Source of the DNA: DATFDN01 sp963756495
Lineage (GTDB): Bacteria; Pseudomonadota; Alphaproteobacteria; Acetobacterales; Acetobacteraceae
Reading direction: 5' to 3'
Assembly (NCBI GenBank): GCA_963756495.1
Contig: CAVWNS010000001.1
Span: forward strand, 682,001-746,000
DNA length: 64,000 nucleotides
The notes beneath the pieces are model-generated. The model saw nothing but the letters and a program-made list of their open reading frames with translations. It made no database searches and was not told where the DNA came from. Below are positions 33,802-43,152 of this stretch, piece by piece (within the stretch, counting starts at the first letter, position 1; every line of letters begins with the position of its first letter). Made by a program: the position numbers and the translations under genes.

Positions 33802-34913
33802 TCCAGCCGCGCAGACTGGCCCGCCCACGAAAAAGCAGCGGCGACATGCGCGCGGGCAAGGCCGCCAAGATGGCTGGCACGCGCCGGTTCGCGCAACAGG
33901 TCGATCGCCGCTGCGGCTTGTGCGTGCGCTGAATCGCACACCAGGCAGCCGTGGCCGTCGGGCAACGACAGGCCGTTAGCGGCGATGCGGGTCATCACCA
34001 CAGGCCGGGCGCAGGCCCAGGCCTCCAACACCTTGTTCTTGATCCCCGACCCCGCCCGCATGGGTGCGAGCGCGACACGGGTGCGGGCCAGCACGTCGCG
34101 CATGTCGGGCACGTCCGCCGCCACCTCGACCCCCGGCAATCGCGCGAGAGCGCGGATGTCCGGCACCGGGCGGCGCCCGGCGATCAGCAGGCGCGCCTCG
34201 GGCAGCGCCGCGCGGACAAGCGGGAAGACCGCGTGCGCCGCGAACCGGGCGGCATCGATATTGGGATGGTAGTCGAGCGAGCCGGTGAAGCTCAGCACCG
34301 GATCGCCCGCCCCCGCCGGGGCTTCCGCCGGCAGGGTCACCCCGTTCGGCACGACATGGACATTCGCCCCTACCCGCATCCGCCGCAGCCAGGCCGCGTC
34401 CGTCTCACCGACGCACACGGTCGCGCCAAAGGCTCGGAACCCGCGCCGGGCATACACCACGGAGACGAGCAGCTCGCGCACCCAGGACAGCCGCCTCCGT
34501 AGCCCTGGCGTCGTCCGCGCCGCGCGCCAGAATTCCAGGGCGTTGCAGTCGATCAGGTCCACGACGGCGGGCGGCAGTTGCCGGCCGAACCACAGCGCCT
34601 CGGCCCCCGCGAACACCAGCGCGCATTCGAAGTGCCGGCGCGCGAGCAAGCCGTCGAGCGCGCGGCGGAGCGGCGTATCGTCATAGTGCCAGGGGAAGGT
34701 GGACGCGCGGGGAAGCGCCACTCCCACTGCTTCCACCAACTCGGCGAGGCCGGACGGCACCGGCCCGGTCGGGGCCAGCATCGTGACCGCCCAGCTCCCG
34801 GCCAGCCCCTCGATGAGGTTGGCAACGCGGAGCGTGTGTCCGTCGCGGACCGGCCAAGGGGCGAGCGGGGTGACGACAAGCAGCGATGGGCGCCGCGTCG
34901 CCGAAAAACTCAG
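33747..34913 (-). CDS. GT4-type glycosyltransferase, apparent CTG start coupled to ftsB
   Basis: Family sequence begins well before the first ATG (34781): RPSLLVVTPLAPWPVRDGHT and LRVANLIEGLAGSWAVTMLA form the expected first Rossmann strand and helix. No ATG, GTG or TTG exists in frame there. CTG at 34913 overlaps the ftsB stop (CTGA) and has AAGGA 9 bases before it, so CTG is proposed as start, giving 388 residues. Later motifs: LSFTGSLDYHPNIDAARFA, RLLIAGRRPVPDI, ALAPMRAGSGIKNKVLEAWA and RPVVMTRIAANGL, typical of GT4. Similar proteins act in exopolysaccharide synthesis. It interrupts the eno-ftsB-pdh order. Confidence 0.72.
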   Translation of the reverse strand: MSFSATRRPSLLVVTPLAPWPVRDGHTLRVANLIEGLAGSWAVTMLAPTGPVPSGLAELVEAVGVALPRASTFPWHYDDTPLRRALDGLLARRHFECALVFAGAEALWFGRQLPPAVVDLIDCNALEFWRAARTTPGLRRRLSWVRELLVSVVYARRGFRAFGATVCVGETDAAWLRRMRVGANVHVVPNGVTLPAEAPAGAGDPVLSFTGSLDYHPNIDAARFAAHAVFPLVRAALPEARLLIAGRRPVPDIRALARLPGVEVAADVPDMRDVLARTRVALAPMRAGSGIKNKVLEAWACARPVVMTRIAANGLSLPDGHGCLVCDSAHAQAAAAIDLLREPARASHLGGLARAHVAAAFSWAGQSARLDQLLRSAAGAGLPDRSAA

Positions 34914-35257
34914 AACAGCTTGTCCTTCGCGGGATACATCACGACGATGTCGTTCGGGTCGGACAGGTTCAGCATGGCACGCGCTTGCTCGTCCAGGGTG
35001 TCGGCGTCGATGTGGTCCGCCTGCAACCCGCGCACGCGCCGCGCCCAGGCCGCGCGCGCCGCCTGGGCGTCCGTCAGGTCCGCCTGCGCCTGAACCAGCA
35101 GCTTCTTGCGTGCGGCGAAGGCGACCAGCCCGTGATCGCCCTGCGTGGCGTTCCAGCCGAAATATCCCACCAGGGCCAGGAAGAACAGGGGGGCAACCGA
35201 CGCCCTTGCCCGCCGCTTGAGGGCGCGCACGATCGACATGGCGATTCCAATTCGCAT
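34910..35257 (-). CDS. ftsB: Cell division protein FtsB/DivIC-like septum formation initiator
   Basis: 115 residues from ATG 35257 (GGAGG 7 bases upstream); MSIVRALK at 35239 is an alternative start. One membrane segment (SVAPLFFLALVGYFGWNA) follows a basic N-terminus, then a helical coiled-coil region AARKKLLVQAQADLTDAQAA and the conserved end DTLDEQARAMLNLSDPNDIVVMYP. It forms part of the FtsQBL divisome subcomplex in the periplasm. Fifteen bases after eno, as in many alphaproteobacteria. Confidence 0.85.
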   Translation of the reverse strand: MRIGIAMSIVRALKRRARASVAPLFFLALVGYFGWNATQGDHGLVAFAARKKLLVQAQADLTDAQAARAAWARRVRGLQADHIDADTLDEQARAMLNLSDPNDIVVMYPAKDKLF

Positions 35258-35272
35258 CGTTTCGCCTCCAGT

Positions 35273-36547
35273 CTAGCGCAGAATCGTTCTGCCCGCGTAG
35301 CGCGCCGTCGGTCCCAGCGCCGCCTCGATCCTGATGAGCTGGTTGTACTTGGCTGTGCGGTCGCTACGCGACAGGCTGCCGGTCTTGATCTGCCCGCAAT
35401 TGGTCCCCACGGCCAAATCGGCGATCGTCGCGTCCTCAGTCTCCCCCGACCGGTGGCTCATCACTGCCCGGTATCCGGCGCGGTGCGCGCGCTCGACAGC
35501 CTCCAGCGTCTCCGACAGGGTGCCGATCTGATTCACCTTCACCAGGATCGCGTTGGCCACCCCTGCCTCGATGCCGCGGCGCAGCCGCTCAGGGTCGGTC
35601 ACGAACACGTCGTCGCCGACCAGCTGCACGCGCCCGCCGAGTGTCGCCGTGAGGTGCTTCCAGCCCTCCCAGTCGTCCTCGGCGCAGCCGTCCTCGATGG
35701 AGGCGATCGGATAGCGCCCGACCAGCGTCTCCAGATAGCCGACCATGCCGGCAGCGTCGAAGGTCTTTCCCTCACCTTCAAGCACGTAACGTCCGTCCTT
35801 GAAAAACTCGCTGGCGGCGGGGTCGAGTGCGAAGACGATGTCCTCGCCCGGCCTATACCCGGCCTGCTCGCAGGCCCTCGCGATGAAGCCCAGCGCCTCG
35901 TCGGCCGATTTCAGCCCCGGCGCGAAGCCGCCCTCGTCGCCGACATTGGTGTTGTGCCCGGCCTCGTGCAGGGACTTCTTCAGCGCGGCGAACACCTCCG
36001 ATCCCATGCGGATCGCCTCGGCGATCGTGCCGGCGCCGACCGGCATGATCATGAACTCCTGGATATCGATCGGATTGTCGGCATGGACGCCGCCGTTGAC
36101 GATGTTCATCATCGGCACTGGCAGGGTGCGGGCGTACACCCCGCCGACATAGCGCCAGAGCGGCACGTCGAGGTCGGCGGCGGCGGCCTTGGCCAGCGCG
36201 AGGGACACGGCGAGCGTCGCGTTGGCGCCAAGCCGCGCCTTATTCGGGGTGCCGTCGAGATCGATCAGGATATCGTCGATGCGCACCTGCTCGGCGGGGT
36301 CCATGCCGCCGATGGCGTCAAAAATCTCGCCTTCGACGTTCGCCATCGCCTGGCGCACGCCCTTGCCGCCATAGCGCGCCGGGTCCTTGTCGCGAAGCTC
36401 CACCGCCTCGTGCGTGCCGGTGGAGGCGCCGGACGGCACGGCCGCGCGTCCAAGCACGCCGCTGTCCAGCACGACGTCCACTTCGAGCGTCGGGTTGCCG
36501 CGACTGTCGAGTATCTCGCGCGCGATGATATCGGCAATGGCGCTCAT
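35273..36547 (-). CDS. eno: Enolase
   Basis: 424 residues from ATG 36547 (MSAIADIIAREILDSRGNPT). Signature regions: VPSGASTGTHEAVELRD, NVGDEGGFAPGLKSADEAL, EDGCAEDDWEGW, LVGDDVFVTDPERL, and the active-site run LVKVNQIGTLSETLEAV followed by SHRSGETEDATIADLAVG. It interconverts 2-phosphoglycerate and phosphoenolpyruvate. Upstream ribosome site GGAGGGGAG. Confidence 0.96.
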   Translation of the reverse strand: MSAIADIIAREILDSRGNPTLEVDVVLDSGVLGRAAVPSGASTGTHEAVELRDKDPARYGGKGVRQAMANVEGEIFDAIGGMDPAEQVRIDDILIDLDGTPNKARLGANATLAVSLALAKAAAADLDVPLWRYVGGVYARTLPVPMMNIVNGGVHADNPIDIQEFMIMPVGAGTIAEAIRMGSEVFAALKKSLHEAGHNTNVGDEGGFAPGLKSADEALGFIARACEQAGYRPGEDIVFALDPAASEFFKDGRYVLEGEGKTFDAAGMVGYLETLVGRYPIASIEDGCAEDDWEGWKHLTATLGGRVQLVGDDVFVTDPERLRRGIEAGVANAILVKVNQIGTLSETLEAVERAHRAGYRAVMSHRSGETEDATIADLAVGTNCGQIKTGSLSRSDRTAKYNQLIRIEAALGPTARYAGRTILR

Positions 36548-36645
36548 GTGCTCCCCTCCGTTCTTGAGCAGCGACACGGGGTTGCCTAACACTTCAGGCG
36601 CCCGCCCGCCACCCGGTCGGGTCAGGCAGGCGGAAAGGGAGCGAG

Positions 36646-37359
36646 ATGCGAGCTTTGGGCGTGCTGGGCATCGGGCTGTACACCCTTGCCGCGACGGGAG
36701 CGGCGATGGCGGCCACAACCACGTACTACCACGCGGGCGACTGGCGCGCGTTCAGCGGCACCGATGCCCAGAACCGGCTGATTTGCGGCATGGCGACTGG
36801 CAACCCCAGCGATGGCCGCTCCCTGGAGATCACCCTTGTGATCGGCGACCCCCGACTTCAGTTCGCCGCCTCCAAGCCGACCTGGGACATCCCGCCCGGC
36901 ACGACGATCCCCGTGCTGATGAAGGCGGGCGGGGGGGCGCCATGGACCGTCGAGGCGGCGGGGCAGGCACACACGATGACCTGGACGCTGTCGGAAACCG
37001 AGGCCAGCGCATTCGACGGCGCCTTCCGGGGCGCCAGCCAGATGTCGATCAGCTTCCCCTCCGGCAACGAGCCGCCATGGGGCGTTTTGTTGGAAGGCTC
37101 AACCGCGACGGACGACACGTTCCGCCGCTGCATCCAGGATTATACAGCCCGCGCCGCCGCGGCCCGGCCACAGACGCCGACCCAGCCCTTCGGAGCCGCG
37201 CCGACGCAACCGTTCGCTCCGCCCATCGCGGCCACGCCGCTGCCGCCGTCTTCCCCGGTGGCGGGTCCGGGTCAGGCAACGCAGCCGGAAGCCGCGCCAG
37301 GCGCTTCCCCGCCGCTGCCGCCGATCCCGTCACCGAGCCAGCCAGCCGCCCCCCGCTGA
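36646..37359 (+). CDS. Secreted protein of unknown function with proline-rich tail
   Basis: 237 residues. Sec signal peptide (GVLGIGLYTLAATGAAMAA), then a compact domain of about 150 residues with TYYHAGDWRAFSGTDAQNRL and CGMATGNPSDGRSLEITLVI, distantly like invasion-associated-locus-B-type proteins, and a Pro/Ala/Gln-rich disordered tail from about residue 170 to the end. Two Cys (CGM and RRC) may form a disulfide. Function unknown. It is convergent with lptM, 23 bases away, and 98 bases downstream of the divergent eno start. Confidence 0.6.
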   Translation: MRALGVLGIGLYTLAATGAAMAATTTYYHAGDWRAFSGTDAQNRLICGMATGNPSDGRSLEITLVIGDPRLQFAASKPTWDIPPGTTIPVLMKAGGGAPWTVEAAGQAHTMTWTLSETEASAFDGAFRGASQMSISFPSGNEPPWGVLLEGSTATDDTFRRCIQDYTARAAAARPQTPTQPFGAAPTQPFAPPIAATPLPPSSPVAGPGQATQPEAAPGASPPLPPIPSPSQPAAPR

Positions 37360-37382
37360 ACGGCCGCGTCAAGCAGTCCGGG

Positions 37383-37514
37383 TCAATACGTCGGATAGCT
37401 GCGTGGCCACGTCACCTGGCTCGGCGGACCGGGCGGGGAAGGCGGCCCCTTCTTGCCGCAGGCCGTCAGCAGCAGCGGCGCGAGCAAGGCGATCGCCAGG
37501 ACCGCAGCCCTCAC
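37383..37514 (-). CDS. lptM: LptM-like (YifL family) small lipoprotein
   Basis: 43 residues from GTG 37514, overlapping the argH stop (GTGA). Lipoprotein signal VRAAVLAIALLAPLLLTAC with lipobox LTAC, then GKKGPPSPPGPPSQVTWP. The C-G-K-K-G-P start of the mature part is the mark of LptM, which assists assembly of the LptD-LptE LPS translocon in the outer membrane. The argH-lptM order is widespread in proteobacteria (usually followed by lysA, which is absent here). Confidence 0.85.
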   Translation of the reverse strand: MRAAVLAIALLAPLLLTACGKKGPPSPPGPPSQVTWPRSYPTY

Positions 37515-38890
37515 AGTGCCGCCAGCCAGCCTGCGGCCTGCCGGGCCACATTTTCGGGCGCGGTACCGCCGTAGCTCGTGCGGGATGCCACCGAGGCGTC
37601 CACGCTGAGCACGGAGAACACGGCGGCGGTGATGCCGGGCTCGACCCCGCGCATCTCCTCGAGCGACAGACCGGCCAGATCGACCCCCTTCGCCTCGGCC
37701 AGCGCGACCAGGCGCCCGGTCGCGTGATGTGCCTCGCGAAACGGCAGCTTGAGCACGCGGACCAGCCAGTCGGCCAGGTCGGTCGCCGTCGCGAAGCCCG
37801 CGCCCGCCAGCGCCCGCATCCGCGCCGTGTCGGCGCGCAGGTCGCGCACCATCCCCGCCGTCGCGGCAAGCGAGAGCGCCCACGCCTCGGCGGCCTGGAA
37901 CACCGGCTCCTTGTCCTCCTGCATGTCCTTCGCGTAGGCGAGCGGCAGGCCCTTCATCACGGTCAGCAACGCGACCAGGGCGCCAGTCACCCGCCCTGAC
38001 TTGGCACGCACCAGCTCGGCCGCGTCGGGGTTGCGCTTCTGCGGCATGATCGAGCTGCCGGTGGTGAAGGCATCGGACAGTCGCACGAACCCCCAAGGCG
38101 CACTGCACCAGAGCACGATCTCCTCGGCCAGACGCGACAGGTGCATCGCCGAGATCGCCGCCGTGCCCAGGAATTCGAGCGCGAAGTCCCGGTCGGAGAC
38201 GACGTCGAGCGAGTTGGCGGCCGGACGGTCGAAGCCCAGCGCATGCGCCGTCATCTCGCGATCGATCGGAAAGGAGGTGCCGGCCAGCGCCGCCGCCCCC
38301 AACGGGCATTCGTTCAGCCGCCGCCGGCAGTCGGCCAGCCGACCCCGATCGCGGTCGAACATCTCCACATAGGCCAGGAGATGGTGCCCGAACGTCACCG
38401 GCTGGGCGACCTGCAGGTGCGTGAAGCCGGGCATCGGATCTGCGGCGTGCGAGGCCGCGCGGTCGGCCAGCGCACGCATCACGTCGGTGGCCTGCGCCGC
38501 CAGCCCGTCGATGGCGTCGCGCACCCATAGCCGGAAGTCGGTCGCCACCTGGTCGTTGCGGCTGCGCCCGGTATGCAGCCGCTTGCCTGCCTCGCCGATG
38601 CGCTCGGACAGGCGGGCCTCGATGTTCATGTGGATGTCTTCCAGGGCCACGGAGAACGGGAAGGCACCCGTCTCGATCTCCTGGGCGATGCCCGTCAGGC
38701 CGTCGCGGATCGCCCTCTCGTCGGCTGCATCGATCACACCCACCTTCGCCAGCATGGCCGCATGTGCCAGGGAGCCCCGGATGTCCTGTCGCCACAGCTT
38801 GCGGTCGAAGCCGATGGAGGCGTTTATCTCTTCCATGATGGCCGAGGGTCCGGCGGCGAAACGCCCGCCCCATTGCGCGTTGGCCGCCAC
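37511..38890 (-). CDS. argH: Argininosuccinate lyase
   Basis: 459 residues from GTG 38890 (VAANAQWGGRF), the length typical of the family; a TTG at 38917 would add nine. Motifs: LHTGRSRNDQVATDFRLWVRD, MPGFTHLQVAQPVTFGHHLL, and the fumarase/lyase signature TTGSSIMPQKRNPDAAELVR with the catalytic Ser. It splits argininosuccinate into arginine and fumarate. Divergent from the TlpA-like gene with only about 44 bases between starts. Confidence 0.94.
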   Translation of the reverse strand: MAANAQWGGRFAAGPSAIMEEINASIGFDRKLWRQDIRGSLAHAAMLAKVGVIDAADERAIRDGLTGIAQEIETGAFPFSVALEDIHMNIEARLSERIGEAGKRLHTGRSRNDQVATDFRLWVRDAIDGLAAQATDVMRALADRAASHAADPMPGFTHLQVAQPVTFGHHLLAYVEMFDRDRGRLADCRRRLNECPLGAAALAGTSFPIDREMTAHALGFDRPAANSLDVVSDRDFALEFLGTAAISAMHLSRLAEEIVLWCSAPWGFVRLSDAFTTGSSIMPQKRNPDAAELVRAKSGRVTGALVALLTVMKGLPLAYAKDMQEDKEPVFQAAEAWALSLAATAGMVRDLRADTARMRALAGAGFATATDLADWLVRVLKLPFREAHHATGRLVALAEAKGVDLAGLSLEEMRGVEPGITAAVFSVLSVDASVASRTSYGGTAPENVARQAAGWLAAL

Positions 38891-38933
38891 GTCCCGGCGC
38901 TGCTCTGTCTCGTCCAAGGGAAGGATGTCCGCG

Positions 38934-39485
38934 ATGATGCTGACCCGTCGGGGCCTGCTGGCGGCCGGGACCCTAGCGACGCTGCTGCTCGGGCGCAAAC
39001 CGGGTGCGGCCGCGGCGGAATTCGCCACGCTGGTGCCGATCGCCCCGCCCCGGCCGGTTCCGGACACCACGTTCCAGACCAGCGACGAGGCAAGCCGCCA
39101 ACTCGCGGATTACACCGGCAAGCCCCTGATCCTCAACCTTTGGGCGACATGGTGCCCCCCGTGCGTGGCGGAGCTGCCCTCGCTCGCCGCGCTTGCCCGC
39201 GATCTCGGGCAAGACGTGCTGGTCCTGCCAATCTCCTCGGACCGGGGGGGTGCCAAGGCGGTCGCGGCGTTCTATGCCGCGCACGACATCACGGGATTGC
39301 CTGTGCTGACGGACAAGGACGCGGCGTTGATGCACGCACTCGGCGCGCGCGGCTTGCCGACCACCTACGTGATCGACCGCGACAGTAAGATTGTCGGCAT
39401 GGAGGAGGGCGGCATGGATTGGAGCACGCCCACGGTGGCGGAGACGATCCGCAAGCTGGTCGGCTCCGGGACGGTTCCCGCCTGA
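38934..39485 (+). CDS. TlpA-family thiol:disulfide oxidoreductase
   Basis: 183 residues, start at ATG 38934 or 38925 in frame; AAGGA at 38921 favours 38934. N-terminal twin-arginine-less signal/anchor TRRGLLAAGTLATLLLG, then a thioredoxin fold: PLILNLWATWCPPCVAELPSL with CPPC active site, VLVLPISSDRGGAKAVAAFY, and cis-Pro loop ARGLPTTYVIDRDSKIVG. It reduces or isomerises disulfides in the periplasm, often for cytochrome c maturation. The TlpA/argH/lptM divergence is a conserved alphaproteobacterial arrangement. Confidence 0.88.
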   Translation: MMLTRRGLLAAGTLATLLLGRKPGAAAAEFATLVPIAPPRPVPDTTFQTSDEASRQLADYTGKPLILNLWATWCPPCVAELPSLAALARDLGQDVLVLPISSDRGGAKAVAAFYAAHDITGLPVLTDKDAALMHALGARGLPTTYVIDRDSKIVGMEEGGMDWSTPTVAETIRKLVGSGTVPA

Positions 39486-39498
39486 CCGAGCGCGCCCG

Positions 39499-41940
39499 AT
39501 GGCGCCCGAACTCCCCGTCGCCGGCGCGCTGTCCGCGCTGCATGCCTTATTGACTGCCGGACGCAACGCGATCCTGGTGGCCCCGCCCGGCGCCGGCAAG
39601 ACCACGCTCGTTCCGCCAGCCCTGCTCGACGCGCCCTGGCGCGGGGACGGGCGGATCGTGATGCTGGAGCCGCGCCGCCTCGCCGCCCGGGCCGCCGCCG
39701 CCCGCATGGCATCGTTGCGCGGCGAGGCGGTCGGCCAGCTCGTGGGCTACCGCACGCGGCTGGACCGCGCGGTGTCTACCGACACGCGCATCGAGGTCAT
39801 CACCGAAGGCCTGCTGGTCCGACGGCTGCACGCCGATCCCGGCCTGGACGGCGTCGCCGCCATCATCCTCGACGAGGTGCACGAGCGCTCGCTGGAGGCC
39901 GACCTCGCTCTCGCCCTGTGCCTCGATCTCCAGCGCACGCTTCGCCCGGAATTGCGCTTGATCGCCATGTCGGCCACGGCCGACGGCGCTCGCCTGGCCG
40001 GGCTGATGGATGCCGAGGTGATCGAGAGCGCGGGCCGCGCCCATCCGGTGCAGGTCGAGCACGCCGCGCGCGACATCGCCGGGCCTCGTGATCTCCCGCA
40101 GGCGATGGCCCGCGCCATCCGCGCCGCGCTCGCAGCACGGGACGGCGACATCCTCGCCTTCCTCCCCGGAATGGCCGAGATCCGTCGCACGGAGTCCGAA
40201 CTGGCGGGCTGTCCCGCACTCGTGCTGCCGCTGCACGGCGAGTTGCCGCCCGCCGCGCAGGACCGCGCGCTGCGCCCGGCCGAGCAGCGCCGGATCGTCC
40301 TCGCCACCTCCATCGCGGAGACCTCGCTGACCGTGCCCGGCGTGCGGATCGTCGTGGACGGAGGCTGGCGGCGCGCGCCGCGACTGGATGCCGGCACCGG
40401 CCTGACCCGGCTCGCCACGCTCCGCATCTCGCGGGCTGCCGCCGACCAGCGGGCCGGGCGCGCCGGGCGTGAGGCCCCGGGCGCCGTCATCCGGCTCTGG
40501 ACCGTGGCCCAGCATCGCGGGCTTGCGGCCTTCGACCGGCCGGAGATCCTGGAAGCGGAACTGTCCGGCCTCGCCCTGGACTGTGCCGCCTGGGGCACCC
40601 CTCCGGGCGAGCTGGCCTTCCTCGATCCGCCACCCGCGGGCGCGCTGGCCGCCGGACACGCCCTGTTGGCGGAACTGGACGCGCTTGATGCGGAGGGTCG
40701 CATCACCGCGTCCGGCCGGCGCATGGCGGAGCTGGGAGCGCATCCACGACTGGCCGCGATGATGCTCGCCGCCGGCGATGCCGGGCAGGCAGCGCGCGCC
40801 GCCGACATCGCCGCGCTACTGGAGGAGCGCGACCCGCTGCGCGCGCCCGACGCCCCGGCCGAGATCGGGCTGCGCCTCGCGGCCCTCGCCGACGGCGACC
40901 CGGCCGCCGATCGCGGGGCGTTGGGCCGCATCCGTCGGGCCGCCGAGCAGTATCGCCGCCGGCTTGGCCTGCACCGGGACGCGCTTGGGACGGGCGATCC
41001 GGCACCGCTGATCGCCGCGGGCTTTCCCGACCGCATCGCCCAGCGCCGGGGCGAGCCCGGCAGTTTCCGCCTCGCCGGCGGCGGAGGGGCACGGCTTGCA
41101 CGCACCGACAGGCTCGCCGCTGCGCCGCTGCTCGCGGTCGCCGCGCTGGAGATGACGACCTCGGCCCGCATCCGCCTGGCCGCGACCTTGGACCCGGACG
41201 CACTCCCGCCCACTCTGACCGCCCGCGTCAACGAGCAGGCGGAGACCGGGTTCGACCCCGTGACCGGCGCCGTGCTCGCCCGCCGACGCCGGCGGCTCGG
41301 CACGCTGGTGCTTTCCGACCGCACCGAGCCCGCCGACCCCACTGAAATCGCCCATTGCCTTGCCACGGAGGTCGGCGCCCAGGGACTGCGCCCGCTTCCC
41401 TGGACGGAGACAGCGCGCCAACTTCAGGCGCGGGTCGCGCTCATACGCGCGGTGGAGCCCGAGATCGCGTGGCCCGACCTGTCCGATGCGGCACTGGCGG
41501 CGAGCATTACCGCCTGGCTTGCCCCGCGTCTGCATGGACTGGCGCGCCTATCGGAACTGCAACGGCTCGATCTGCACGCGATCCTGCGCGATTTGCTGCC
41601 CCGCGATGCGGCCTCACGGCTGGATGCCGCGTTGCCCACGCACCTGCCGCTGCCCGGCGGACGCGCCGCGGTTGACTACACGCAGCCGGTGCCGCTCGCT
41701 TCGGCCAGAGCGCAGGCATTCTATGGGATGAAGACAACGCCGCGCTTGGCTTGTGGGCGAGTACCGCTTTCACTGGCGCTGCTCTCACCCGCTGGGCGCC
41801 CCATCGCAGTCACCGGCGACTTGGCGAGCTTCTGGCGCGGCGGTTGGGCGGATGCGCGCCGGGACATGCGGGGCCGCTATCCGCGCCACACCTGGCCGGA
41901 AGATCCGGCCGGCGCCGCTGCGATGGCGAAAAAAGACTGA
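39499..41940 (+). CDS. hrpB: ATP-dependent helicase HrpB
   Basis: 813 residues from ATG 39499. DEAH-type motifs: Walker A LVAPPGAGKTTLVPPALL, motif II ILDEVHERSLEADLALALCL (DEVH), motif III AMSATADG, and motif VI RAGRAGREAPG (Q-R-A-G-R-A-G-R). The C-terminal HrpB domain ends with LRRDYTQP-like AAVDYTQPVPLASARAQAFYGM and RYPRHTWPEDPA. A non-essential RNA/DNA helicase in proteobacteria. It starts 14 bases after the TlpA gene. Confidence 0.92.
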   Translation: MAPELPVAGALSALHALLTAGRNAILVAPPGAGKTTLVPPALLDAPWRGDGRIVMLEPRRLAARAAAARMASLRGEAVGQLVGYRTRLDRAVSTDTRIEVITEGLLVRRLHADPGLDGVAAIILDEVHERSLEADLALALCLDLQRTLRPELRLIAMSATADGARLAGLMDAEVIESAGRAHPVQVEHAARDIAGPRDLPQAMARAIRAALAARDGDILAFLPGMAEIRRTESELAGCPALVLPLHGELPPAAQDRALRPAEQRRIVLATSIAETSLTVPGVRIVVDGGWRRAPRLDAGTGLTRLATLRISRAAADQRAGRAGREAPGAVIRLWTVAQHRGLAAFDRPEILEAELSGLALDCAAWGTPPGELAFLDPPPAGALAAGHALLAELDALDAEGRITASGRRMAELGAHPRLAAMMLAAGDAGQAARAADIAALLEERDPLRAPDAPAEIGLRLAALADGDPAADRGALGRIRRAAEQYRRRLGLHRDALGTGDPAPLIAAGFPDRIAQRRGEPGSFRLAGGGGARLARTDRLAAAPLLAVAALEMTTSARIRLAATLDPDALPPTLTARVNEQAETGFDPVTGAVLARRRRRLGTLVLSDRTEPADPTEIAHCLATEVGAQGLRPLPWTETARQLQARVALIRAVEPEIAWPDLSDAALAASITAWLAPRLHGLARLSELQRLDLHAILRDLLPRDAASRLDAALPTHLPLPGGRAAVDYTQPVPLASARAQAFYGMKTTPRLACGRVPLSLALLSPAGRPIAVTGDLASFWRGGWADARRDMRGRYPRHTWPEDPAGAAAMAKKD

Positions 41941-42024
41941 CGGGGAGATTCTTGTTGCACCCGCAGTGCCATGCCATGTCGTGACAAGGCGTTCAGCCTG
42001 CTCGCCGTGGAGGACCAGCCTGTC

Positions 42025-43125
42025 ATGACCGTCAACCACCCCTCTTGGCTCCACCCAGGAGGCTTGGCGCTCGGCCTTGCCCTGCTTGCCTCCGCCTGCG
42101 CCACGAACTCGACCCAAATGGGCCGGGCGCGCACCGTGCCCGAGAGCTTTTCGCCGCTGGTCAAGCAGGTGCTTCCCTCGGTGGTGAACATCGCCGTGAC
42201 GGAGAGCGTATCGGCCGGGAATGTGCTGCGCGAGTTGCCGCCCGAGTTGCAGAACACGCCCCTGGGGCGAGAGTTCCGGCGCCGCTTTGGCAACCGACGC
42301 GAGGACGTGCTGGGCGCGGGCTCCGGCTTCATCATCGACCCCTCCGGGGTGATCGTCACCAATGACCACGTTGTCGGCCAGGCGAACCGGATCATGGTCT
42401 CGCTCCTGGATGGCACGCAGCTTCCCGCGCGGGTCATCGGTGTTGACGAGTTGACCGATGTCGCGGTCATCAAGGTCGATGCGCCCCGCGCGCTGCCGGC
42501 AGTCACCTGGGGCAACGCGCACCAGGTTGAGGTCGGAGACTGGATTCTCGCCGCCGGCAACCCGTTCGGGCTTGGCGGGTCGGTGACAGCGGGGATCATC
42601 TCGGCCCAAGGGCGCGATCTCGGCGCGGGGCCTTTCGATAACTTCCTGCAAATCGACGCGCCCATCAACCCAGGCAATTCCGGCGGTCCGGCGTTTGACA
42701 TGAGCGGGGAGGTCGTGGGCATGACCACCGCGATCGTCTCGCCCTCCGGCGGCTCGGTGGGTATTGGCTTCGCGATCCCCGCCGACCTGGTCCGACGCAC
42801 GGTTGCCGAACTGGAAGCGCATGGCCGGGTCAACCGGGGCTGGCTGGGCGTTTCAATTCAGACACTGGATGGGGCAACCGGGACGCGACATGGGGTTGCG
42901 ATCGCCGGGGTCGAGCGTGGCAGCCCTGGTGCCCAGGCAGGTCTGCGTGCGGGCGACATCGTCCTTTCCGTCAATGGGGAGCCTGTCGACAGCTCGCTGG
43001 GCTTGGTGCGCACCATTGCCGCGCAGCCCCCAGGCTCGACCGTGCATCTGGAGGTTCGTCGGGATGGGCAGGCCGTGTCCGTGCCGGTGACGGTCGGCCG
43101 GCGGCCGGCAGACGAGACGGAGTAG
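42025..43125 (+). CDS. HtrA/DegP-like serine protease, predicted lipoprotein
   Basis: 366 residues from ATG 42025 (GGAGG 11 bases before). Signal with lipobox LALGLALLASAC predicts lipidation instead of free periplasmic location, unlike classical DegP. Trypsin-like triad: His in VTNDHVVG, Asp in DELTDVAVIKV, Ser in NPGNSGGPAFD. One PDZ domain follows (RGWLGVSIQTLDG to VEVRRDG-like VHLEVRRDGQ); classical DegP has two. It degrades or chaperones misfolded envelope proteins. It stands immediately before an OmpR-type two-component pair (28-base gap), so it may be both regulated by and part of that envelope-stress operon. Confidence 0.87.
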   Translation: MTVNHPSWLHPGGLALGLALLASACATNSTQMGRARTVPESFSPLVKQVLPSVVNIAVTESVSAGNVLRELPPELQNTPLGREFRRRFGNRREDVLGAGSGFIIDPSGVIVTNDHVVGQANRIMVSLLDGTQLPARVIGVDELTDVAVIKVDAPRALPAVTWGNAHQVEVGDWILAAGNPFGLGGSVTAGIISAQGRDLGAGPFDNFLQIDAPINPGNSGGPAFDMSGEVVGMTTAIVSPSGGSVGIGFAIPADLVRRTVAELEAHGRVNRGWLGVSIQTLDGATGTRHGVAIAGVERGSPGAQAGLRAGDIVLSVNGEPVDSSLGLVRTIAAQPPGSTVHLEVRRDGQAVSVPVTVGRRPADETE

Positions 43126-43152
43126 TAAGAAGCGGCCCTGGAGGAGGCACGG

